From Lachnospiraceae bacterium UBA2864 (GTDB taxonomy: Bacteria; Bacillota; Clostridia; Lachnospirales; Lachnospiraceae), in contig DEFA01000016.1 in assembly GCA_002350525.1 (NCBI GenBank), positions 1 through 11,406 of the forward strand: a stretch of 11,406 bases of DNA, written 5' to 3'. A program made the translations under genes and the position numbers. Numbering within the stretch: position 1 is the first letter of the stretch; each line of letters opens with the position of its first letter. The notes under the pieces are model-generated. The model was not told the origin of the DNA and ran no database searches. It saw nothing but the letters and a program-made list of their open reading frames with translations. Below are positions 1 to 4,428 of the stretch, piece by piece.

Positions 1-127
1 TGTTATCAACCAGGGTATGTCAATCTACGGTCTTCCGGATCAGTGGCAGTACGTAGTTAAGGGAGCAGTTCTCCTCGTAGCCGTTGTATTCGACGTAGTT
101 TCAAATCATAAGACAGGAAAGTCTTGA
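1..127 (+). CDS. Sugar ABC transporter permease, C-terminal end (partial)
   Basis: The reading frame enters from the left edge (first full codon at 2) and stops at TGA 125-127, giving 41 residues. The tail contains GMSIYGLPDQWQYVVKGAVL followed by LVAVVFDVVSNHKTGKS. This matches the end of inner-membrane permeases of the RbsC/XylH/MmsB family (BPD_transp_2), where a short loop of the form NGMxLxGxxxxWQ leads into a last hydrophobic helix and a conserved FDV/FDx motif just before the basic cytoplasmic tail. Such permeases form the channel of monosaccharide importers with a periplasmic-type binding protein and a double-domain ATPase; those genes would lie upstream of the window. The family call is from recognition of this short tail. 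The sugar cannot be inferred. Confidence 0.75.
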   Translation, partial: VINQGMSIYGLPDQWQYVVKGAVLLVAVVFDVVSNHKTGKS

Positions 128-147
128 TGAATTAAAGGTAATGATTG

Positions 148-360
148 ATGAATTATGATAAAAATCTGACAAAATTAATAATGAGGCTGCTTGTGGCAGC
201 ATATATAATTTATCTGGGTTTTATGATCCTGACAAGCGCAGGCGAGTCGGATCAGAAAATATTATTCATCATAATAGGTATTTTCTTTCTAGCATGCGAC
301 GTTGGTTTTATAATCTATTCAATAATCTCCTTCATAAAGAGTAGAAAAAACAACAATTAG
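148..360 (+). CDS. Small two-helix membrane protein of unknown function
   Basis: A 70-residue protein. ATG 148 is preferred over TTG 145 because AAAGG at 134-138 sits about 9 nt upstream of the ATG. Two hydrophobic segments are visible, at about residues 10-31 (LIMRLLVAAYIIYLGFMIL) and 37-61 (ILFIIIGIFFLACDVGFIIY). A short acidic loop (GESDQ) lies between them and a basic tail (KSRKNNN) follows. By the positive-inside rule both ends should be cytoplasmic. It follows the sugar permease by 20 nt and precedes a strong terminator, so it is probably the last gene of that operon. I recognise no family. A helper subunit of the transporter is possible but unsupported by any motif. Confidence 0.7.
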   Translation: MNYDKNLTKLIMRLLVAAYIIYLGFMILTSAGESDQKILFIIIGIFFLACDVGFIIYSIISFIKSRKNNN

Positions 361-370
361 AAAGAATGAA

Positions 371-418
371 TGAGGCAGTGGATGTGCTTTTCCACTGCCT
401 CATTTGTTCTTATTTTAT
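371..418 (+). terminator. Rho-independent terminator of the sugar transporter operon
   Basis: A perfect 12-bp stem (371-382 with 391-402; TGAGGCAGTGGA / TCCACTGCCTCA) encloses an 8-nt loop. A T-rich tail follows to about 418. It lies 10 nt after the stop of the small membrane protein and isolates this operon from mgtE. Confidence 0.9.
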
Positions 419-477
419 AGGAAAAAATTTATACAAAAAAACCCGAAAAAGTTTTACAAAAAAGATGCTTTGGTACG

Positions 478-506
478 TTGACACATCAGTGTAATGGTGC
501 GATAAT
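478..506 (+). promoter_or_regulatory. Sigma-A type promoter for the mgtE unit
   Basis: A perfect -35 box TTGACA at 478-483 is followed by a 17-nt spacer and the -10 box GATAAT at 501-506 (5 of 6 matches). TGC directly precedes the -10 box, giving an extended -10 element. Transcription should begin near 513, leaving a leader of about 210 nt before mgtE. Confidence 0.8.
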
Positions 507-726
507 TATTAAGTTGAATAAACCAATTCCAAAGGAGGTGAATGTTAGTGGCTAACGGTGACAGTCATGGGTCAGACGGGCGATCGTGTATACATAGTCT
601 TGAATCAGGGTTTGTCTACTTGAAACGTGCCGCTGCATTCATACCTTTTGTATACCATATCTAATATATTGTCCTTTTGACTCTGCAAAAATCGTTGAAT
701 GATCAATGAGAACAGCGGAGGGTAAA
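507..726 (+). other. Long mgtE leader with nested inverted repeats
   Basis: The stretch between the promoter and mgtE is unusually long for the window. Inverted repeats nest inside one another: 588-594 with 649-655 (GTATACA / TGTATAC), 601-605 with 637-641 (TGAAT / ATTCA), and 610-613 with 623-626 (GTTT / AAAC). Together these could fold as one interrupted hairpin about 68 nt long. The leader also contains a candidate upstream ORF (548-664). I do not recognise the M-box (ykoK) Mg2+ riboswitch core, nor an obvious intrinsic terminator with a T-run before mgtE. Control of mgtE by this leader is an inference from its length, structure and position. Confidence 0.45.
548..664 (+). CDS. Candidate leader peptide upstream of mgtE
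   Basis: A 38-codon ORF starting at GTG 548, with AGGAGG at 533-538 giving an ideal 9-nt gap. ATG 542 in the same frame is only 3 nt from the Shine-Dalgarno sequence. The peptide starts MANGDSHGSDGRSC and ends AAAFIPFVYHI. It has no signal peptide or known motif. The stop (662-664) lies 62 nt before mgtE. The Shine-Dalgarno sequence is as strong as any in the window, which argues for translation, but the same bases form nested inverted repeats, so this may instead be structured RNA with a chance frame. A regulatory leader ORF sensing Mg2+ through translation, in the manner of enterobacterial mgtL, is a conceivable analogy only. No sequence similarity to mgtL is seen. Confidence 0.4.
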   Translation: MANGDSHGSDGRSCIHSLESGFVYLKRAAAFIPFVYHI

Positions 727-2184
727 ATGGAAGACGACGTATTAAACAACACATCAGTAGAAGAAGAGAGCCCGGCTGCGAGTGTCGATGTCTCTTCGGA
801 GAGGCCTGATTATGAGGCCGAGATACTTGATATCATCAGAGGTAACAGTTCCCCCAGAATTATATTAAGTAAGATTGAGGATTATCATGCAAATGATATC
901 GCCGGTGTTTTTGGTGTGCTTAACGTTCAGGAGAGAAAAAAGCTCTATCGTATAAGCAGCCCGGAAATGCTTGCCGAAATATTTGAATATATAGATGAAG
1001 ACGATGCGGGTGAATATCTGAATGAGATGGATATCCGTAAAGCTGCTGCGGTCATTTCCGAGATGGAGACTGATACGGCAGCAAATGTTCTGCATCAGAT
1101 AGATAAGGAGAAAAGAGTTCTTATAATCGACTCCATCAATCCGGAGATTCAAAAAGAAATAAGGCTCCTTGCTTCTTTTGATGAAGATGAGATCGGTAGT
1201 CATATGACTACGAACTGTATCATCATTAAAGAAAATCTGACTGTAAAGCAGGCTATGAATGAGCTTGTCAGACAGGCGGAAGATAATGATAATATATCAA
1301 CACTTTTTGTTGTGGATGAAAATGATGAATTTTGCGGGGCCATTGATCTGAAAGATCTTATAGTTGCCAGGAATACGGTTCCGCTCGATGATCTGATAGT
1401 AACTTCATTCCCTTATGTATATGCTAACGAGACCATAGATGACTGTATCGAGAGACTGAAGGATTATTCGGAGAGTTATATACCTGTACTTGACAATATG
1501 AACAAAGTCCTGGGAATCATCACATCCCAGAGCATCATCGAAGTTGTGGATGATGAGATGGGTGAGGATTATGCTAAGCTGGCCGGTCTTACCGCGGAAG
1601 AAGATCTTCAGGAGCCGCTTGTACAAAGTATGAGAAAGCGACTTCCGTGGCTTGTTATTCTTCTCGGACTCGGTATGGTGGTATCCAGTGTTGTAAGCAT
1701 GTTCGATAAGGTAGTTGCTCAGCTCACGCTTATTATGGCATTTCAATCACTTATCCTCGATATGGCAGGTAATGTCGGAACACAGTCGCTTGCCGTTACC
1801 ATCAGAGTTTTGATGGATGAGAACCTTACAGTTAAGCAGAAGGGACATCTTGTTACGAAAGAAATGCGAGTCGGTCTGTGCAACGGACTTCTTCTGGGAA
1901 CCATATCTTTTGCACTTGTAGGCTTTTATATAATGCTTGTAAAGGGAAAAGAATTCGGATTCTCTTTCGCGGTATCGGGATGTATAGGAGCATCGCTTCT
2001 CCTTGCAATGGTTATATCAAGTGCAGTCGGAACACTTATTCCGCTGTTCTTTAAGAAAATCAAAGTTGATCCGGCGGTTGCATCGGGACCGCTTATTACA
2101 ACGATCAACGACCTTGTGGCAGTAGTAACATATTATGGAATGAGCTGGATATTACTTATTAATGTACTTCATTTCGGAAATTGA
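727..2184 (+). CDS. mgtE: Magnesium transporter MgtE
   Basis: A 485-residue MgtE-family Mg2+ channel/transporter of the cytoplasmic membrane, the usual family length being about 450-480. ATG 727 is chosen because GGAGGG at 717-722 lies just upstream; ATG 706 in the same frame has no ribosome binding site. An acidic N-terminal extension (1-28) precedes the helical MgtE_N domain (about 28-155, with the repeats ADxxxxLxxM-like DAGEYLNEMD). Two CBS domains follow (about 158-215 and 220-278), then a connecting helix (about 280-300) and five membrane helices (about 306-485). The family hallmark GNVGTQS is at 348-354, and the last helix begins TTINDLV with Asp462, the position expected for the ion-selectivity aspartate. 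In characterised MgtE the N and CBS domains bind Mg2+ and close the pore when Mg2+ is plentiful; that is family knowledge. The gene appears monocistronic, behind a long leader. Confidence 0.95.
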   Translation: MEDDVLNNTSVEEESPAASVDVSSERPDYEAEILDIIRGNSSPRIILSKIEDYHANDIAGVFGVLNVQERKKLYRISSPEMLAEIFEYIDEDDAGEYLNEMDIRKAAAVISEMETDTAANVLHQIDKEKRVLIIDSINPEIQKEIRLLASFDEDEIGSHMTTNCIIIKENLTVKQAMNELVRQAEDNDNISTLFVVDENDEFCGAIDLKDLIVARNTVPLDDLIVTSFPYVYANETIDDCIERLKDYSESYIPVLDNMNKVLGIITSQSIIEVVDDEMGEDYAKLAGLTAEEDLQEPLVQSMRKRLPWLVILLGLGMVVSSVVSMFDKVVAQLTLIMAFQSLILDMAGNVGTQSLAVTIRVLMDENLTVKQKGHLVTKEMRVGLCNGLLLGTISFALVGFYIMLVKGKEFGFSFAVSGCIGASLLLAMVISSAVGTLIPLFFKKIKVDPAVASGPLITTINDLVAVVTYYGMSWILLINVLHFGN

Positions 2185-2209
2185 AACGTACTTCATTTAG
2201 GAAATGAAG
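2161..2209 (+). repeat. 24-bp tandem duplication across the mgtE stop codon
   Basis: Positions 2161-2184 (the last 8 codons of mgtE, including the stop) and 2185-2208 are imperfect tandem copies, identical at 20 of 24 positions. The second copy contains a perfect 8-bp inverted repeat (CTTCATTT 2191-2198 with AAATGAAG 2202-2209) around AGG. The first copy has the same hairpin with a one-base bulge. No T-run follows, so it is not an intrinsic terminator. Confidence 0.75.
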
Positions 2210-2250
2210 TTGACTGTGCATAGTAAAAAAATATATAAGATAAAAGTAAA

Positions 2251-2290
2251 AAACCGTAGCGGATGTTTGAAATCCGTTGCGGTTTTTTTG
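2251..2290. terminator. Bidirectional terminator between mgtE and the lipoprotein gene
   Basis: A 14-bp stem containing two G-U pairs on the plus-strand transcript (2251-2264 with 2272-2285) encloses a 7-nt loop. The plus strand ends in a run of T to 2289. An A-rich stretch on the left (2241-2253) supplies the T-run for the minus strand. It therefore serves both convergent genes. Confidence 0.85.
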
Positions 2291-2325
2291 AGGGTTTTAT
2301 ATATGTGAGGGTATTTAGCGAAGAT

Positions 2326-2964
2326 TTATTTGCCAGTATAGTCAATATCGATTGCCTGAACTCCGTCGCCGTCTGCGAGGAAGTAGAATGTATATGTTAC
2401 ATCACCCTTCTCATAAACGTACTGGAAGCTGCCTTTTTCGTCGATTGTCTTGTCAGGATCACCATAGCATCCTGTAACCTGATATGCTGATGAACCAAGT
2501 GTTATTCCTGAAGGAAGTGAAACTACTGTGTTATCACAATGATCAGCTGATAACTTGATACCGGCAATGTTGCAGAGCTTTGGAAGCTCATCTGTTGTAT
2601 ATGTATTCTGAAGCTTAACTGTAATGTATGATCCTTCTGAACCTGCTACATCAAGAAATACGTTACTCATAAATCCTCTTGCAGGGACCTTTACGTTGAA
2701 CTTCTCTGTCATTTCTTCTCTAAGTGTAAGCTGCTTTGATACCTTGCTGTAGTTAAATGGAATCTCGTAGATCTTACCCATAACCATAACCTGCTTAGCA
2801 TCAAGTGTTGTATCCGAGAAAAGCTCTCCATCGGATGCCTCAACTACAACTCCTGTGTCATTTGAATCCTTTGCAGAAGCCCCAGGCATACTGCAACCTG
2901 TTGAAGCAAGCATACAACCTGCTAAAACAATACCACATACTGTCTTTACAAAACTCTTCTTCAT
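2326..2964 (-). CDS. Putative cell-surface lipoprotein with BLIP-like C-terminal repeat
   Basis: A 212-residue protein. The start CAT 2962-2964 is preceded on the minus strand by AGGAGG (2973-2978) at an 8-nt gap. The N-terminus is a lipoprotein signal: MKKSFVK, a hydrophobic stretch, then LASTGC with Cys24 as the likely lipidated residue. LAGC at 14-17 is an alternative, but its hydrophobic stretch would be short. A linker (25-50) follows. The C-terminal part, from about 150, runs PSGITLGSSAYQVTGCYGDP, then a Tyr/Phe-rich beta pattern (YVYEKGDVTYTFYF). This is the pattern of beta-lactamase-inhibitor-like/SmpA-type modules in many clostridial lipoproteins (GITLGxxxxEVxxxYGxPD). The segment GKIYEIPFNYSKVSKQL at about 63-79 resembles the degenerate first half of such proteins. 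It should sit on the outer face of the membrane. Function unknown; it appears to be a single-gene unit convergent with mgtE. Confidence 0.85.
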   Translation of the reverse strand: MKKSFVKTVCGIVLAGCMLASTGCSMPGASAKDSNDTGVVVEASDGELFSDTTLDAKQVMVMGKIYEIPFNYSKVSKQLTLREEMTEKFNVKVPARGFMSNVFLDVAGSEGSYITVKLQNTYTTDELPKLCNIAGIKLSADHCDNTVVSLPSGITLGSSAYQVTGCYGDPDKTIDEKGSFQYVYEKGDVTYTFYFLADGDGVQAIDIDYTGK

Positions 2965-3129
2965 TTTTCTTTCCTCCTCTTATTTTTCCTTTTCGAGAAC
3001 GAATATTAACACGAAGTTTTTAACATTGCTTTTCGAAAATTGCTATTTATTTTTCTTAAATTGCTTTTATTTCGAAGTTTGTGCAATCTGTCAGATATTT
3101 CTGGAAAAATGTACATTATGCACAAAAAA

Positions 3130-3161
3130 TGAACGTTTTCTAACTCGTTAGTTTTTGTTCA
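3130..3161. repeat. Symmetric 32-bp palindrome, candidate operator
   Basis: The dyad reads TGAAC-N5-CTAAC-TC-GTTAG-N5-GTTCA and is centred between 3145 and 3146. Outer arms are 3130-3134 and 3157-3161; inner arms are 3140-3144 and 3147-3151. The exact symmetry of the two 5-nt gaps fits binding by a dimeric protein. The 2-nt centre is too tight for a transcript hairpin loop, so a DNA operator is likelier than a terminator. The binding protein is unknown. Confidence 0.45.
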
Positions 3162-3184
3162 AAGTGTTTAAAGGAGCCGAAAAC

Positions 3185-3241
3185 ATGGGGTTTTTATTGA
3201 CATCAGGTGATTATTTGATAAATATGAGCAATTTTTGTTAA
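3185..3241 (+). CDS. Candidate 18-residue ORF upstream of the ABC operon
   Basis: ATG 3185 has AAGGAG at 3171-3176, an 8-nt gap. It opens a frame of 18 codons ending at TAA 3239-3241, encoding MGFLLTSGDYLINMSNFC. The ribosome binding site is good, but I see no convincing promoter upstream, and the frame contains a TTGACA that may itself be promoter DNA. Short frames arise by chance in AT-rich DNA, so this is a weak candidate. Confidence 0.2.
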   Translation: MGFLLTSGDYLINMSNFC

Positions 3242-3280
3242 TTGTGCATTTTTAACATTTGAATAAAAATGAGAAGAAAT

Positions 3281-3319
3281 TTAAGGATCAGTTAAGATTT
3301 AAACAAGAATGGGGTTAAG
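3281..3319 (+). promoter_or_regulatory. Phased TTAAG repeats, candidate OmpR-type regulator sites
   Basis: TTAAG occurs at 3281, 3292 and 3315, with a weaker ACAAG at 3303, so the half-sites are 11, 11 and 12 bp apart. Direct repeats about one helical turn apart immediately upstream of a -35 box are the usual binding layout of OmpR/PhoB-family activators. The gene for such a regulator lies downstream at 8405-9133, making it the natural candidate partner. The assignment is inference from spacing and context. Confidence 0.45.
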
Positions 3320-3345
3320 ACATTTAACATTTTTGAATATATACT
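3317..3345 (+). promoter_or_regulatory. Candidate promoter of the ABC transporter genes
   Basis: A weak -35 box (AAGACA, 3317-3322, 4 of 6) and a good -10 box (TATACT, 3340-3345, 5 of 6) are separated by 17 nt. The last TTAAG repeat overlaps the -35 box. A poor -35 box beneath tandem repeats is what an activator-dependent promoter looks like. The start site would be near 3352, giving a leader of about 50 nt. Confidence 0.45.
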
Positions 3346-3402
3346 GTAACCATACAAGAAAATATCGGGGTAAAAACCTTGTGATAAAAAGTGAGGAGAG
3401 AT

Positions 3403-4260
3403 ATGAATAAGGAAGTATTAAAAAGAGACGATGAAATAATTCTTAAAGCCAGGGATCTTTCAAAAACATTTTCGAATGAATCGGTACAGCAGCATGTACT
3501 TAAGAATCTGAATATTTCTATATATAAAGGAGATTTCACCGTGATAATGGGAAATTCCGGTTCGGGAAAAAGTACATTATTATATGCGCTTTCGGGAATG
3601 GACAGACCGACACTCGGAACGGTTACTTATAAAGTAGATCCGGGAAAGCTTGTGAAAGGACATAACAGGTCAGACGGAATAGAGATATCCAAGTTTTCAA
3701 ATGATAAGCTTGCGATGTTCAGACGAGATCATGCAGGCTTCGTATTTCAGCAGAATTATCTGAATGACACAATGAGTGCTCTGGATAATGTAATGATAAG
3801 CGGACTTCTTAAGAATAAGGATAGAAAAGCACTTGCTGAAAAAGCGAAGAAGCTACTGGCCAGAGTTGAGATAAACGAAGCGGATTCACATAAGTTTCCG
3901 ACTCAGATGTCAGGCGGTATGCAGCAGAGAGTTGCGGTGGTAAGAGGCGTTATAAACGATCCGGAAATCCTCTTTGCCGATGAACCGACCGGAGCCCTTA
4001 ATTCCCAGAATACCGAAAATGTACTTAATATAATGACAGATCTTAATAATGAAGGACAAAGTATCGTAATGGTTACACATACCGTAAATGCCGCAGAGAG
4101 AGGAAACAGGATAATTTATCTCGCTGACGGAGTTATAGCAGATGAAATCTATCTCGGAGAATATGTCGGTGATTATAAGGATGAGAAAAATCCGAAGAAG
4201 GAAGAAGCACTCGAAAGACATAAAAGATTAAAAGATTTCCTTCAGAAAATGGGATGGTAA
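3403..4260 (+). CDS. ABC transporter ATP-binding protein (MacB/LolD-type)
   Basis: A 285-residue cytoplasmic ATPase. ATG 3403 is used because GAGGAG at 3393-3398 ends 4 nt upstream; the in-frame GTG 3391 overlaps that site. All core motifs are present: Walker A GNSGSGKST (50-58), Q-loop FVFQQN (about 114-118), signature MSGGMQQR (169-176), Walker B ILFADEP (189-195) with the catalytic Glu, D-loop GALNS, and the switch His in MVTH (226). The Leu-to-Met and Gln-to-Met changes from canonical LSGGQQQR are mild. The NxLxxxxTxxxNVM region and the ADEPTGAL string are typical of the subfamily that partners FtsX-type permeases in lipoprotein release, macrolide and peptide export. An insertion of about 15 residues sits near 75-95, and a charged C-terminal tail (about 250-285) makes it longer than the usual 225-250. 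It powers the permease encoded just downstream. Confidence 0.93.
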   Translation: MNKEVLKRDDEIILKARDLSKTFSNESVQQHVLKNLNISIYKGDFTVIMGNSGSGKSTLLYALSGMDRPTLGTVTYKVDPGKLVKGHNRSDGIEISKFSNDKLAMFRRDHAGFVFQQNYLNDTMSALDNVMISGLLKNKDRKALAEKAKKLLARVEINEADSHKFPTQMSGGMQQRVAVVRGVINDPEILFADEPTGALNSQNTENVLNIMTDLNNEGQSIVMVTHTVNAAERGNRIIYLADGVIADEIYLGEYVGDYKDEKNPKKEEALERHKRLKDFLQKMGW

Positions 4261-4428
4261 AGCGCTCGGCTGCAAAGCAGGCGAGCGTCCGAACGAAGTG
4301 AGGATGCATTCTGCAAAGCAGAATAAAGACTTGCGAAGCAAGGATTACAAGCACACGAAGTGTGATTGGCACAATAGAGCGCTCGGCTGCAAAGCAGGCG
4401 AGCGTCCAAATGATGAGAGGATTTATAA
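4261..4428 (+). repeat. Array of short triloop hairpins between ATPase and permease genes
   Basis: Starting directly after the ATPase stop codon, 168 nt contain consecutive small inverted repeats, each closing on AAA or GAA. H1: 4263-4273/4277-4287 (CGCTCG and CTGC arms, one G-G mismatch). H2: 4288-4304 (TCC-GA-AC around GAA, possible tandem G-A pairs). H3: 4308-4324 (ATTCTGC / GCAGAAT, perfect). H4: 4330-4342 (CTTGC / GCAAG). H5: 4352-4364 (CACAC / GTGTG). H6: 4380-4404 (same as H1). A 30-nt sequence at 4261-4290 recurs exactly at 4378-4407, and the similarity continues imperfectly for about 19 more nt, so the second copy carries the ribosome binding site (AGAGGA, 4416-4421) of the permease gene. 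No T-run follows any hairpin. The origin and role are unknown; a mobile intergenic repeat or an mRNA processing/stability element are both possible. Confidence 0.85.

Larger units (their letters stand above)
2965..3402. promoter_or_regulatory. Divergent AT-rich regulatory region
   Basis: This 438-bp gap separates the lipoprotein gene (leftward) from the ABC transporter operon (rightward) and must carry both promoters. It holds a 32-bp symmetric palindrome (3130-3161), an 18-codon candidate ORF (3185-3241), TTTAACATT three times (3019-3027, 3251-3259, 3323-3331), phased TTAAG-type repeats (3281-3319) and a candidate promoter (3317-3345). A perfect TTGACA at 3197-3202 has only poor -10 matches after it. 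For the leftward gene a CATAAT -10 box (plus strand 3115-3120) is possible, but I find no good -35 partner. Confidence 0.6.

Noticed and set aside
706..726. Longer mgtE start at ATG 706
   Set aside because: No ribosome binding site precedes it, whereas GGAGGG immediately precedes ATG 727.
507..726. M-box (ykoK) magnesium riboswitch in the mgtE leader
   Set aside because: I could not match the conserved M-box core segments. A covariance search is needed to exclude a divergent form, so it was not called.
865..2108. Minus-strand ORFs inside mgtE
   Set aside because: They are antisense shadows of a clearly real gene with no supporting start signals.
2805..3151. Plus-strand ORFs opposite the lipoprotein gene start
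   Set aside because: They are antisense to the signal peptide region and run into AT-rich intergenic DNA; no family resemblance.
3391..3402. GTG 3391 as the start of the ABC ATPase
   Set aside because: It overlaps the GAGGAG that serves ATG 3403 and adds only four residues outside the conserved domain.
4261..4407. CRISPR array, suggested by the exact 30-nt repeat
   Set aside because: Only two copies exist, 87 nt apart, and the DNA between them is filled by further hairpins rather than unique spacers. No cas gene is present.
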